From Pseudanabaena sp. BC1403 (GTDB taxonomy: Bacteria > Cyanobacteriota > Cyanobacteriia > Pseudanabaenales > Pseudanabaenaceae), in contig NZ_PDDM01000013.1 of the NCBI RefSeq assembly GCF_002914585.1, forward strand, positions 90,615-154,614: DNA of 64,000 nt. The letters run 5' to 3'. The notes beneath the pieces are model-generated. The model saw only the letters and a program-made list of their open reading frames with translations, was not told the DNA's origin and made no database searches. This document shows, piece after piece, positions 26,416-35,619 of this stretch. Each line of letters begins with the position of its first letter. The first letter of the stretch is position 1. The position numbers and the translations under genes are program-made.

Positions 26416-27483
26416 TTATTGTTTATGATCAGGATCATCGTCCATAGGACTAGCAGTAAAATGCTTGAAAAGAATTCTGCTTGTCCCTGCGATCGGCGGG
26501 GCGATGATTGCACCAACTACGCCAAAAAGCTCCGCCCCAACTATTATTGACAGCAAAAGCTCAAAAGCATCAAGATTTAAATAAGGTGCAACTAGCCAAG
26601 GCTGAAGGATAAAAGCTTCGATCTGTTGAAGTGCAAAGCAAATAAATATAGCGATCGCACCTTTATTAAAATCAACGCCCCATGCCGCGATAAAAATTGC
26701 GCCTAGAGCTATCAGTGCACCGATATAAGGAATGAGATTGGAGATCGCGACCAATAGCCCCAATGCTCCTGAGTAGGGAATCCCAAAAATAGAGAGCGTC
26801 AAATATGTGCAGAAGCCGAGCAAACTAGAAGTGCCAACCCTCCCCACCACATAGGCTCCGAGACATCTGGTAATCGGCGGGATTAAAATTTCTACCTGTT
26901 GGCGAATCTCACTAGAAAAAGGACGTAAACACCTACGCACCAAACTATCAGAATGAATCACCATATAAGCAGCAATCAACATGCTCAAAATGCCAACCCC
27001 GATCGCATTCACAATTTGCAAAGTAAATACAAAAGTCTGCCCAACGATATCTTTGCCAAAATTTTGAGCTTGGTCGATCAATGGCTGCGTTTGCAAAATG
27101 CGACTGAGTTGGTCTTGACTAAAATTAAACATTCCCCCTTTGGGCAATTGAATCTGCTCTAACAAATTTGGCAGTTTAATAAAAAATTGTCCAAGTTCCA
27201 GAATAATCTGAGGGGCTGGAGTGATTGCTAAAATGATAACTATCAATAAAAACAGGTAGAGGATCACCACAGCCCATACTCGATTTAAGCCAATTTTCCA
27301 GCGATTAACCCTAATGCGAAGACTAGCGAGTTGCTCAACTATTGGTGTGATCGCTCCTGCTAAAAACACACTAGTCAGCAATAATTGCAAAGTCTGTTGC
27401 AACCTAAAGGCGAGATAAATTGCTATAGCAATGATAGCTATGCGCTTTAGATATTTGCTGAGAAAGTTTTTGCCATTTAACAC
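26416..27483 (-). CDS. AI-2E family transporter (PerM type)
   Basis: 355 residues with about eight membrane helices: an N-terminal pair (IAIIAIAIYLAFRL, LLLTSVFLAGAI), a long amphipathic periplasmic region, then the family block GIPYSGALGLLVAISNLIPYIGA and a C-terminal LLSIIVGAELFGVVGAIIAPPIAG. Members export or conduct various small molecules; the substrate is not predictable. The gene is divergent from the ABC-2 permease gene. Confidence 0.87.
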   Translation of the reverse strand: MLNGKNFLSKYLKRIAIIAIAIYLAFRLQQTLQLLLTSVFLAGAITPIVEQLASLRIRVNRWKIGLNRVWAVVILYLFLLIVIILAITPAPQIILELGQFFIKLPNLLEQIQLPKGGMFNFSQDQLSRILQTQPLIDQAQNFGKDIVGQTFVFTLQIVNAIGVGILSMLIAAYMVIHSDSLVRRCLRPFSSEIRQQVEILIPPITRCLGAYVVGRVGTSSLLGFCTYLTLSIFGIPYSGALGLLVAISNLIPYIGALIALGAIFIAAWGVDFNKGAIAIFICFALQQIEAFILQPWLVAPYLNLDAFELLLSIIVGAELFGVVGAIIAPPIAGTSRILFKHFTASPMDDDPDHKQ

Positions 27484-27590
27484 AGTTGTTCTTTATCTCT
27501 TACTAGCAGTTACTAAAAGAGTGAGCAGAGCTTCTTGCCACCGCTACTTATAATTACCATAGCTAGCCACTCAATTACTAAAAAATTCAC

Positions 27591-28370
27591 ATGAACTATG
27601 GGTATGAAGCGATCGCAATCGGGCGACGTATTTTATTAGAACTATTTCGCACATATCGGACTTTGCTCTTGTGGGTGATTTTTCCCATTTCGATGCTGTT
27701 ACTGAACGGCTTTGTCTTGGCAGAAGGTTCAAAAATTACGACCGTTGAATCCTTTAAACTATCTGCCCCCGCAACATTAATCGGTTCAGCTTTATTTTTT
27801 AGTTGTCTTGGTGGCACAATGTCCACAATTGTCTCAGAGCGAGAAAGCCTGACAATTAAGCGTTTATTAATTTCACCGATCAATGGAATTTCATACTTTC
27901 TTGGTATTTTCTTAGCCTACGCAGCGATCGGTATTGGACAGACCTTAATCATTTATACAGTTGCTGCGTTTTGGGAAGTCCGCTTTAGTGGCTCGATCGC
28001 TTTGGGGATTTTTGTGATTTTGGCGAGCATTGGATCATATGTGGGCATTGGCTTTGTGCTAGCAACAAAATTTGCGCGTAAGGTCGAAGATGTCAACTCT
28101 TTGGTCGCAGGCGTGGGCGTACCGCTCTTGATTTTAGGAGGAGCATTTTTTCCAACCACATTTTTATCAAAAGATTTACTTTTGATTACTCAGTTTAATC
28201 CTGTCTATCACATGAGCGAGGCATTTACAGCCCTCTCAACTGATAGCAAAACCCTTTCAAATCCAGATATGGTAATACATCTTCGGTTTTTGGTTGGTTT
28301 TTTCGTCGTAGCGATCGCCGCAGGTTGGCTTGCCTATAAACGTATGTTAAAAACTGAAAGTCATTTATAA
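27591..28370 (+). CDS. ABC-2 type transporter permease
   Basis: 259 residues with six membrane helices. The layout (cytosolic N-terminus, LLLWVIFPISMLLLNGFV, then ESLTIKRLLISPINGISYFLG, and the final FFPTTFL region) is that of ABC-2 permeases used in drug or polysaccharide export. No ATPase gene is adjacent; in ABC-2 systems a cognate one is normally nearby, so it must lie elsewhere. A strong terminator follows directly. Confidence 0.82.
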   Translation: MNYGYEAIAIGRRILLELFRTYRTLLLWVIFPISMLLLNGFVLAEGSKITTVESFKLSAPATLIGSALFFSCLGGTMSTIVSERESLTIKRLLISPINGISYFLGIFLAYAAIGIGQTLIIYTVAAFWEVRFSGSIALGIFVILASIGSYVGIGFVLATKFARKVEDVNSLVAGVGVPLLILGGAFFPTTFLSKDLLLITQFNPVYHMSEAFTALSTDSKTLSNPDMVIHLRFLVGFFVVAIAAGWLAYKRMLKTESHL

Positions 28371-28386
28371 AAGCAAAAATAAAAGC

Positions 28387-28423
28387 AAAAACAGAAAGAG
28401 CGCCTCGCGCTCTTTCTGTTTTT
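28387..28423 (+). terminator. Rho-independent-type terminator after the ABC-2 permease
   Basis: AAAAACAGAAAGAGCGC pairs perfectly with GCGCTCTTTCTGTTTTT around CTC, ending in a T-run. Confidence 0.8.
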
Positions 28424-28523
28424 TTGGCATTAAGTTGCTATATTAGGCACTTCCATAAATTAATCAGGCAATATCGCGATCGCAATGCATGTTCAGCGGC
28501 GCAAAGCGCGGCAACTCTCTTGG

Positions 28524-28626
28524 ATTTTGGAGACACAAAATGGCTTCGCTATTTTGTGTCTCCAAAACCATTACTGGGATTGATTTTCATCTCACAAAAG
28601 TGTCGCCAAACTTTTGTGAAGTAGTA
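28524..28626 (+). repeat. ~103-bp double-hairpin repeat, copy A
   Basis: First hairpin GAGACACAAAATGGC..ATTTTGTGTCTC, spacer with CCATTACTGGGATTGATTTT, second hairpin CACAAAAGTGTCGCC.AACTTTTGTG. The copies at 30980-31082, 41693-41792 (reversed) and 52635-52737 share the layout and spacer. This copy lies just upstream of the aminopeptidase gene, and short ORFs here simply read through it. Confidence 0.75.
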
Positions 28627-28667
28627 TCACACTTGGCGATAGCTATAAATCCTTTAAAAAGTACTTT

Positions 28668-29612
28668 ATGCGCGAACTATATCCAGCAATCGAGCCATAT
28701 AGACAGGGACTACTTAAGGTATCAAATTTACATACCATTTATTTTGAAGAGTCGGGAAATCCTCAAGGTAAGCCTGTAGTAATTTTGCACGGAGGACCAG
28801 GGGGAGGAAGTCAGTCACTCTATCGTCAATATTTTAATCCTGACTTATGGCGGATTGTCCAATTTGATCAGCGTGGCTGTGGCAAAAGTACACCTCATGC
28901 TGAACTCACAGAGAACACCACATGGCATCTAGTCGAAGATATTGAAACTTTACGTAAATATCTCAATATCAATGACTGGGTTGTATCTGGTGGCAGTTGG
29001 GGCAGTGCCCTCGCTCTTGCTTATAGTCAAGCCCATCCTGAATATTGCCAAGCCTTAATTTTGCGGGGCATTTTTATGCTGCGTCGTAAAGAACTAGCAT
29101 GGTTTTATCAAGAGGGCGCAGGTTATCTTTTCCCTGAAGCTTGGGAACAATACGTTGAACTAATTCCTACAGATGAACGTCACGATATGATCGCCGCTTA
29201 CTATCGCCGACTCATTAGTGATGATCAGCATTTGCGATCGCAGGCAGCTCGCACTTGGTCAATTTGGGAAGCCAGCACTAGTAAGCTCATCCCTGACCTA
29301 GAATTAATCACTCGCTTTGGGTCAGCAGAATTTGCTGATGCCTTTGCAAGACTTGAATGCCATTACTTTGTTAACCAAGGATTTTTTATGTCAGAAATGC
29401 AGCTTCTCGAAAATGTTGATCGCATTCGGCATATTCCCACAACTATTGTCCAAGGTCGTTATGATGTGGTCTGTCCGATGTTTACGGCTTGGGAACTGCA
29501 TCAAGCTTTCCCAGAAGCTGAGTTTATTGTCGTACCTGATGCTGGGCACTCCATGACTGAGCTTGGTATTCGGAGCGCGTTAATTAATGCAAGCGATCGC
29601 CTTGGCAAATAA
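28668..29612 (+). CDS. pip: Proline iminopeptidase
   Basis: 314 residues, an alpha/beta hydrolase of peptidase family S33 that removes N-terminal proline. The oxyanion region is ILHGGPGGGSQSLY, then QFDQRGCGKSTPH, the nucleophile elbow GGSWGSALALAY, the acid in YDVVCPM and the His in PDAGHSM. EASTSKLIPD is also a family feature. The ATG at 28668 gives the standard N-terminus (MRELYPAIEPYRQGLL). The gene stands alone behind a repeat element. Confidence 0.92.
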   Translation: MRELYPAIEPYRQGLLKVSNLHTIYFEESGNPQGKPVVILHGGPGGGSQSLYRQYFNPDLWRIVQFDQRGCGKSTPHAELTENTTWHLVEDIETLRKYLNINDWVVSGGSWGSALALAYSQAHPEYCQALILRGIFMLRRKELAWFYQEGAGYLFPEAWEQYVELIPTDERHDMIAAYYRRLISDDQHLRSQAARTWSIWEASTSKLIPDLELITRFGSAEFADAFARLECHYFVNQGFFMSEMQLLENVDRIRHIPTTIVQGRYDVVCPMFTAWELHQAFPEAEFIVVPDAGHSMTELGIRSALINASDRLGK

Positions 29613-29685
29613 AAATTGCTACATATGACCTGATACGTGGCTAGTTGTAGCAGGTGAAGACTAAAAAAGAATAACGAGTGAGATA

Positions 29686-30966
29686 ATGGCTGACAAAAAA
29701 CAGGGCAAAACCAACATAAGTATCATTACTCAATTTTATCCACCAGACTATGCAGCAACTGGTCAATTTATATATGACTTAGCAGGGGCTTTGGCGCAAG
29801 AAGGATTTGAAGTAAGTGTGTTTACTGGGATGCCAGGCTATGCGTTTAGACAGACAAATGTAAAGCACGAAGAGCATGACAACGGGGTATTTGTGCGGCG
29901 CACTGGCTCTATTCATCTGATGTCTAAACGCATTCGCAACAAAGTTCTTGGCAGTGTCTTATTTATAGCGAGATGTGTAGTTAAGTGTCTAAGCAAAGAT
30001 ATTCGTGGCTCACATTTAGTATTAACTTCTGCACCACCATTTTTGGGATTAATTGGATGGTTTTACAATAAATTTTTTGGTCATACCTATAGCTGCATTA
30101 TTTATGACATTTATCCTGAAGTAGCAGTTCGCTTAAAAGTAGTTGCTCTCGATCATTGGATCGTCAAATTTTGGGAATTTGTAAACCGTAAGGTTTGGGA
30201 TAGATCAGAATCATTGATCGTTCTCAGTGAGCCAATGAAGCAACTTTTGATTAAAAAACATCAAAATCTTGCAGGAAAGATCCACGTTATTCATAGCTGG
30301 GCTGACCCTAAATTTATTGTCCCGATCACAAAATCAGAAAATTGGTTTGCCAAGCTCTATGGGTTAACTGATTGCTTTGTTGTTCTTTATTCAGGTAATT
30401 TGGGACGCTGTCACGATAGTCAAACAATCCTCGATTGTGCCCAATCACTAATTAGCCGCACCGACATCAAATTTGTATTTATTGGTAATGGGGTAGGTTC
30501 ACAGATTATTAAACAGGCGATCGCTTCAGGGCAATTACCCAATGCGCTGCAATTGCCTTACCAAGATCGAGAAGTTTTGCCATACTCCTTGACTGCCTGT
30601 GATCTCTCGTTAGTGAGTATTTTGCCTCATGTTGGCGATACGATTGCACCATCAAAAATTTATGGCATTCTAGCTGCCGCAAAACCTGTGGCAGTGATTT
30701 GCCCCCAAGGTAATTATCTGCGAGAAATTGTGAATGAAGGTAATTGCGGTAATTGTTTTGACAATGGTGATGCACAAGAATTAGCAGATTATATTTGCTG
30801 GCTAGCCGATAATCCGCACATCCAAGAAAAGCTCGGCAAAAATGCCCGCAAATTACTAGAACGTCATTACACAATTGATCAAGCTATTCCCAAATATATC
30901 GATGCTTTAGGTATAGGAGAGCAATGTCCAGATTCTGTTGAGCAAAATCAACCAAGTTTTTTATAA
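29686..30966 (+). CDS. Glycosyltransferase family 4 protein (WcaI-like)
   Basis: 426 residues, GT-B fold. The N-terminal domain opens with ISIITQFYPPDYAATGQFIYDLAGALAQ, the typical WcaI/GT4 start; the C-terminal donor-binding domain has VVLYSGNLGRCHD and ACDLSLVSILPHVGDTIAPSKIYGILAAAKPV with the E/S-type nucleotide-sugar site. It probably adds a sugar to an extracellular polysaccharide or lipid-linked glycan at the inner face of the membrane. No other glycan gene is adjacent. A repeat copy follows immediately. Confidence 0.87.
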   Translation: MADKKQGKTNISIITQFYPPDYAATGQFIYDLAGALAQEGFEVSVFTGMPGYAFRQTNVKHEEHDNGVFVRRTGSIHLMSKRIRNKVLGSVLFIARCVVKCLSKDIRGSHLVLTSAPPFLGLIGWFYNKFFGHTYSCIIYDIYPEVAVRLKVVALDHWIVKFWEFVNRKVWDRSESLIVLSEPMKQLLIKKHQNLAGKIHVIHSWADPKFIVPITKSENWFAKLYGLTDCFVVLYSGNLGRCHDSQTILDCAQSLISRTDIKFVFIGNGVGSQIIKQAIASGQLPNALQLPYQDREVLPYSLTACDLSLVSILPHVGDTIAPSKIYGILAAAKPVAVICPQGNYLREIVNEGNCGNCFDNGDAQELADYICWLADNPHIQEKLGKNARKLLERHYTIDQAIPKYIDALGIGEQCPDSVEQNQPSFL

Positions 30967-30979
30967 CTACAGCAATGTA

Positions 30980-31082
30980 ATACCAAAACACAAAATGGCT
31001 ACGCCATTTTGTGTTTTTAAAACCCTTACTGGGTTTGGTTTTTAATTCACGAAAGTGTTGCCACACTTTTGTGAATTGGTAT
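30980..31082 (+). repeat. ~103-bp double-hairpin repeat, copy B
   Basis: Complete copy bounded by ATACCAA (30980-30986) and TTGGTAT (31076-31082). First hairpin ACACAAAATGGC-TAC-GCCATTTTGTGT; spacer AACCCTTACTGGGTTTGG; second hairpin AATTCACGAAAGTGT..ACACTTTTGTGAATT. Confidence 0.85.
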
Positions 31083-31092
31083 AAGCTTTGCT

Positions 31093-31166
31093 TAGGACAT
31101 AAAGCCCAAATTAATAAAGGCGGAGCAAAGCTCCGCCTTTATTAATTTAGGTTTTGATTTGTCCTA
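31093..31166. repeat. TAGGACA/TGTCCTA hairpin element (copy 3)
   Basis: TAGGACA (31093-31099) and TGTCCTA (31160-31166) enclose a 25-bp stem with GGCGGAG/CTCCGCC near the loop. It includes the stop codon of the convergent yraN gene. Confidence 0.7.
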
Positions 31167-31550
31167 GCTATCTCTTACATTGCTATATGCGTCAAAGGCT
31201 TGTTCAATATATGTCTGTAAGCAAAAATCAGCAGCTTTTGTGCGGCGGACTAGGGCAACATCAAACCGACAAGCAAGTGAAGATAGCTGTGGATTTTGCG
31301 CTAAAAATGTAGATGCGGATTTAATTAGTTTGGCTTGTTTCTTGCGTGTAATTGCTAGGCTGCCATCAGCATCCCAATTGCGATCGCTGCGGGTTTTCAC
31401 TTCAATAAATAGCAACCATTGGCGATCACAAGCAATCAAATCCAACTCTCCCCAACAACAGTGCCACTGGGTTTCCAAAATTTCCCAACCATTAGCCTTT
31501 AGCAGTTGGGCTACTAGTATCTCCCCGCGATCGCCTACTTCTTTTGCCAT
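31164..31550 (-). CDS. YraN/UPF0102 family protein
   Basis: 128 residues. It has the family pattern GDRGEILVAQLLKANGWEIL, WGELDLIACD, and LLFIEVKTRS, which forms a PD-(D/E)XK-like core (Glu-Leu-Asp and Glu-x-Lys). The natural function is unknown; a Holliday-junction-resolvase-like fold has been proposed for the family. The last codons lie within the TAGGACA hairpin. The gene is divergent from the pentapeptide-repeat gene, 35 bases away. Confidence 0.88.
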   Translation of the reverse strand: MAKEVGDRGEILVAQLLKANGWEILETQWHCCWGELDLIACDRQWLLFIEVKTRSDRNWDADGSLAITRKKQAKLIKSASTFLAQNPQLSSLACRFDVALVRRTKAADFCLQTYIEQAFDAYSNVRDS

Positions 31551-31585
31551 AAACTTAATCTTAAGACTCAGCTATCATAAAGATT

Positions 31586-32089
31586 ATGAAAATCACAGTT
31601 TTTACATTACGCAATTTTATTTTCCAAGCAATAAATATGCTGCTGTGTTTAGCCCTAATCTTGACAGGAGCTAACCCAGCTTTAGCAGATGTATATGTTA
31701 AAGCTTTTCTGGAAGGAGCTGACTTTTCGGGACGCTCACTCCAAGGCTATCAATTTAATGAATCTGATCTGCGAAATACATCATTTATTAATGCTGACGC
31801 TCAAGGAGTCAGTTTTTTTGCCGCCAATATGAAAGAGGCAAATCTGACAGGAGCAAATCTCAGCTATAGCACGCTTGATAATGCCCGCCTTGATAAGGCA
31901 AACTTAACCAATGCCGTAATTCAAGGCTCATTTGCTTACGGTACTTCTTTCAATAATGTGATAATTGATGGTGCAGACTTTACGGATGTAGATTTACGTC
32001 CACCAGTTCGTCTAAAGCTCTGTCAATCAGCGAAAGGACAAAACCCTGTAACTGGTAGATTTACCCGCGAGACTCTCGAGTGCAACTAA
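31586..32089 (+). CDS. Exported pentapeptide-repeat protein
   Basis: 167 residues. A signal peptide (FQAINMLLCLALILTGANPALA) directs it to the thylakoid lumen or periplasm. The mature part is a run of A(D/N)Lxx units (ADFSGRSLQG, ANMKEANLTGANLSY, ARLDKANLTNA) forming a right-handed beta helix, with a short C-terminal region holding two Cys (LKLCQSAKGQ, ETLECN). Cyanobacteria and plants share such lumenal proteins (TL17/TL20 types); the role is unknown. Two final Cys could form a disulfide. Confidence 0.85.
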   Translation: MKITVFTLRNFIFQAINMLLCLALILTGANPALADVYVKAFLEGADFSGRSLQGYQFNESDLRNTSFINADAQGVSFFAANMKEANLTGANLSYSTLDNARLDKANLTNAVIQGSFAYGTSFNNVIIDGADFTDVDLRPPVRLKLCQSAKGQNPVTGRFTRETLECN

Positions 32090-32290
32090 ATCCGAATTTA
32101 TGTGCTTTAAGTCTTAACTTTACAGGAAACTACCATATTTGTATGAAGTTACCCTATCTTAGGGAGTATGATTCTGTGCTATGCACACAGAATTTTTGGG
32201 AACTATTTGTAATAAATAGTTTGGCTGATACAAATACTAAATGACTGTGCTAACAATAATTGTTCTGAGGATCGCTCTGCCTATCAGTGT

Positions 32291-35200
32291 ATGCAGTTAA
32301 ATGAAACTTCCAATGACCTATCAAGTGGCAGATTATTACAAAGAAGCTTATTGCCACAAAGCTTGCCTGCTTACCCTGGGCTAGATATTGCTGCGGAAGT
32401 ATGGACAGCAGTAGATCTTGGCGGCGATTATTATCAGTTTTTAGAGCAATCAGGCACATTAGCTGTAGCGATCGCAGATTCTTCAGGCAAGTCCGTGGCA
32501 GGAGCGATCCATGCAGCTTTATTTAAAGGACAACTTGATGCTTATGGGCAGCAAGGCAGGCTCCAAAACCCAGCCTCTATGCTCAATTCTTTAAATCAAT
32601 TGCTATGCAAAAGTGGCACTGATGATGCGATCGCCTTCTGTTATGGCGCACTTAACCTTTTTACCTATGAGCTGCATTTAGGTAATGCTGGCATTCCAGG
32701 CCCATTAATTTATCGAGCTGAGACTGATACTTGCGAAGAAGTTGTCAACCCTGCGATCGCACTGGGTCGTTTTGATAGTGCTACCTACAAAGCCACTTCG
32801 CGATCGCTTAATGAAGGAGATATCGCGATCTTTTTTAGTGATGGACTATTTGAAGCCACTAGTCCATCAGGAGAGGAATTTGGAAGATCTAGTGGTAATG
32901 ATATTTCACCACTTCGCAAAACTGTAATTGAACTAGCAAAATATCCAGCCAAAGATATATTACAAGGATTAAAAGTAGCCCTTGATCAATTCTCAGAACT
33001 AGAGTTTCCCGACGATGATGTTTCGATCGTGGTAATCAAACTTAAAACCAAAGTTAAGTTTTCTGAACTGCGTAACTGTCCTTATCTTGAGTCTTTACAA
33101 GCATGGCAACGCTCTGAAGAAATCGATGAATCTTGCTTATTGAGAGGAACACGTCTTGCTGAATCCCTAGCTTGGGCAGAAGGACAACCAGAATTACCTA
33201 GAATTGATCTTAATTTTTTGGAGGCTTCTCAAAGGGTCAATGAGCGCGAACAATTGATGGCAGCTCGTGCTGCAGATGCAGATCGCCTCGAAAAACTCAG
33301 CCAAGAGCTAGAAAAGAGCCTAGATGCTGAGCGCCGTCAGCGTATAGTTGCTGAGATGGGCGAAATCAATGAAAAAATTGTTGCTTACACCATTTCTTCA
33401 GAAGCGCTTTTTCTTTCTAACAATCATATTGAAGCAATGATTGCTGGCGTAATTGGTGGTGTCCAGCTTAAGCGCCTCACAACACAAGTTGAAGAGAGTA
33501 CTCTCGAAAATCTTCGTGCCAACACTCAAATTCGTGCCATTACTGCGTTGGAGCAGGTTGTCTACGGCACTCATGAATTTAATCGTCTTGAAGGACATGG
33601 GTTTTGGGTTAATAAAGTTTGCTATTCCCGCGATGGTCAATTTATCGCTTCGGCTAGCAGCGATCGCACCATCAAAATATGGGATGCTTCAGGAGTTTTA
33701 TTACAAACCTTAACCAGTCATACCAACTGGGTAACCAGTGTCGCCTTTAGTCCAAACGGCAACCAGTTAGTTTCAGGCAGCCGCGATAATATGGTTAAGA
33801 TCTGGAACCGCGATGAATCTGCAAATGGTAATTTTGCTTCCCAACCGATCGCTACGCTCAGGGGACATGAAGGACCTGTTTTAGATGTATGTTTCAGCCA
33901 CGACGGAGAGATGATTGCCTCAGCAAGCGAAGATACTACCGTTAGGCTCTGGAAAAATGACGGTACAGTGATTCGCACTTTACGCGGCGGGCACGATCGC
34001 TGGGTGACCTGTGTGGCTTTTCATCCTAATAGTAAATCTTTAGTTTCAGGTAGTGCCGATCGCAGCTTAATTGTTTGGAATACCCTTGGGGTAAAACTCA
34101 GACATCTACGCGGTCATGATAGCTTTGTCGAAAGTGTTGCCTATGCTCCCAATGGTTTAGCAATTGTCTCTGGAAGCCGCGATCGCACCGTCAAAATGTG
34201 GGGATCAGATGGGGTCGTAATTAAAACCTTTTATGGACATTCAGACAAAGTATGGAGCGTCGCCTTTAGTCATGATAATCACACGATTGCTTCAAGTGGA
34301 TTCGATCGTACAATTCGTGTTTGGGATATAGAACAAGGATTGCAATATACATTTCAAGGGCATGGCGACGTTGTTCATAGCATCGCCTTTAGTCCTGATG
34401 GCAAAACTCTCGCCTCAGCAAGCAGAGATACCACTGTAAAACTCTGGGCAATTCGTGGTACACCTTTACGCACTTTAATGGGGCATACAGATGAAGTCAT
34501 CTCTGTCGCGGTTAGCCCTAACTCTAAGTTTTTAGCATCCACTTGTAAAGATAAAACTGTCAATCTCTGGAATGCCAATGGCAAGCTTGAGGCGATCTTA
34601 GAAGGACATAATGATAAAGTTAACTGTGTCACTTTTAGCCCAGATAGTTCTACAATTCTAACTGCCGCCGCCGATGCTAGTATCAAAATGTGGAGAACTG
34701 ATGGAACTTTAATTGACACAATTAGTGCCCATCGTGCGGAAATTTATAAAGTTGTCTATCGTTGCGATGGTCAAGTTTTTGCTTCTTGTAGTGCTGATGG
34801 CACTGTCCGAGTTTGGAGCGCTGACGGTAAATGGTTACAGACTCTCACAGGACATACTGCGGAGGTTTACAGTATCGACTTCTCGCCTGATGGAAGTATG
34901 CTCGCGTCAGCTAGCAAAGACAAACTTATTAATCTCTGGAGTTGGGATGGCACTCTACTCGGAACTCTTGATGGACATAGCGCTGAAGTCTATACGGTTT
35001 GCTTTAACCCCAATGGCAAAATGATTGCTAGTGGCAGCATGGATCAAAGTGTGAAACTTTGGAGTATTGAAGGGCAATTAATTAAAACCTTAAATGGTCA
35101 TAGCGCTGAAGTCACTAGTGTTTGTTTTAGTCCCGACGGGAAATCAATCGTTTCCGCCAGTGAAGATTCGACAATTCAATTTTGGAGCGGTGATGGTACG

Positions 35201-35464
35201 CTTTTGCGAACCTTTAACGGACATCAAGGGCCAGTGCGCAGTGTCTGCTTTAGTCCCAATGGCAAAATTTTGGTGTCATCGGGTGAGGATCATAAAATCA
35301 TCATGTGGAATCTCGATCTTGAGAATCTCCTAATGCGCGGATGTCAATGGTTACAAGAATATTTAAGGACGAATATTAACGTTTCCGAAGAGGATAAGCG
35401 TACTTGCTTAGGTGGATGTGGCTGGCTCTATAAGCATCTCAAATCTACACCGCCACCCTCTTAG
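32291..35464 (+). CDS. SpoIIE phosphatase fused to 14 WD40 repeats
   Basis: 1057 residues. Residues 1-250 form a SpoIIE/RsbU-type PP2C phosphatase: GGDYYQF, ADSSGKSVAGAIHAALFKG, FFSDGLFEATS and DDDVSIVVIKL keep the metal-binding acidic residues. A coiled coil follows (about 310-350), then the linker that precedes WD40 arrays in large cyanobacterial signalling proteins (TQIRAITALEQVVYGTHEFN). From residue 433 come 14 WD40 repeats, enough for two seven-bladed propellers, ending near 1009, and a conserved tail (LLMRGCQWLQEYL). The propellers probably bind a phosphoprotein client or regulator. No anti-sigma or partner gene is adjacent. ATG 32291 is the first Met. Confidence 0.88.
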   Translation: MQLNETSNDLSSGRLLQRSLLPQSLPAYPGLDIAAEVWTAVDLGGDYYQFLEQSGTLAVAIADSSGKSVAGAIHAALFKGQLDAYGQQGRLQNPASMLNSLNQLLCKSGTDDAIAFCYGALNLFTYELHLGNAGIPGPLIYRAETDTCEEVVNPAIALGRFDSATYKATSRSLNEGDIAIFFSDGLFEATSPSGEEFGRSSGNDISPLRKTVIELAKYPAKDILQGLKVALDQFSELEFPDDDVSIVVIKLKTKVKFSELRNCPYLESLQAWQRSEEIDESCLLRGTRLAESLAWAEGQPELPRIDLNFLEASQRVNEREQLMAARAADADRLEKLSQELEKSLDAERRQRIVAEMGEINEKIVAYTISSEALFLSNNHIEAMIAGVIGGVQLKRLTTQVEESTLENLRANTQIRAITALEQVVYGTHEFNRLEGHGFWVNKVCYSRDGQFIASASSDRTIKIWDASGVLLQTLTSHTNWVTSVAFSPNGNQLVSGSRDNMVKIWNRDESANGNFASQPIATLRGHEGPVLDVCFSHDGEMIASASEDTTVRLWKNDGTVIRTLRGGHDRWVTCVAFHPNSKSLVSGSADRSLIVWNTLGVKLRHLRGHDSFVESVAYAPNGLAIVSGSRDRTVKMWGSDGVVIKTFYGHSDKVWSVAFSHDNHTIASSGFDRTIRVWDIEQGLQYTFQGHGDVVHSIAFSPDGKTLASASRDTTVKLWAIRGTPLRTLMGHTDEVISVAVSPNSKFLASTCKDKTVNLWNANGKLEAILEGHNDKVNCVTFSPDSSTILTAAADASIKMWRTDGTLIDTISAHRAEIYKVVYRCDGQVFASCSADGTVRVWSADGKWLQTLTGHTAEVYSIDFSPDGSMLASASKDKLINLWSWDGTLLGTLDGHSAEVYTVCFNPNGKMIASGSMDQSVKLWSIEGQLIKTLNGHSAEVTSVCFSPDGKSIVSASEDSTIQFWSGDGTLLRTFNGHQGPVRSVCFSPNGKILVSSGEDHKIIMWNLDLENLLMRGCQWLQEYLRTNINVSEEDKRTCLGGCGWLYKHLKSTPPPS

Positions 35465-35570
35465 AAAGGAAAGGGGTTGTTTTTTCTCACGATCGCCATG
35501 TGTTCGATTTCGGGGACGTTATCGCTCCGTAAAGTGCAAAAGGCAGACCCAGCCGAGATTTTTAATTAAC

Positions 35571-35604
35571 AAAAAAAAAGCCTCGCACAGCGAGGCTTTT
35601 TTTG
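35571..35604. terminator. Bidirectional terminator between WD40 gene and tuf
   Basis: AAAAAGCCTCGC pairs with GCGAGGCTTTTT around a 3-4 base loop, with A-runs on one side and T-runs on the other. It can stop both the convergent str operon and the WD40 gene. Confidence 0.85.
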
Positions 35605-35619
35605 ATTGAAGAGAATTAA

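Noticed and set aside
28424..28779. Two short plus-strand ORFs
   Set aside because: They read through hairpins and the double-hairpin repeat, and overlap the aminopeptidase start in other frames.
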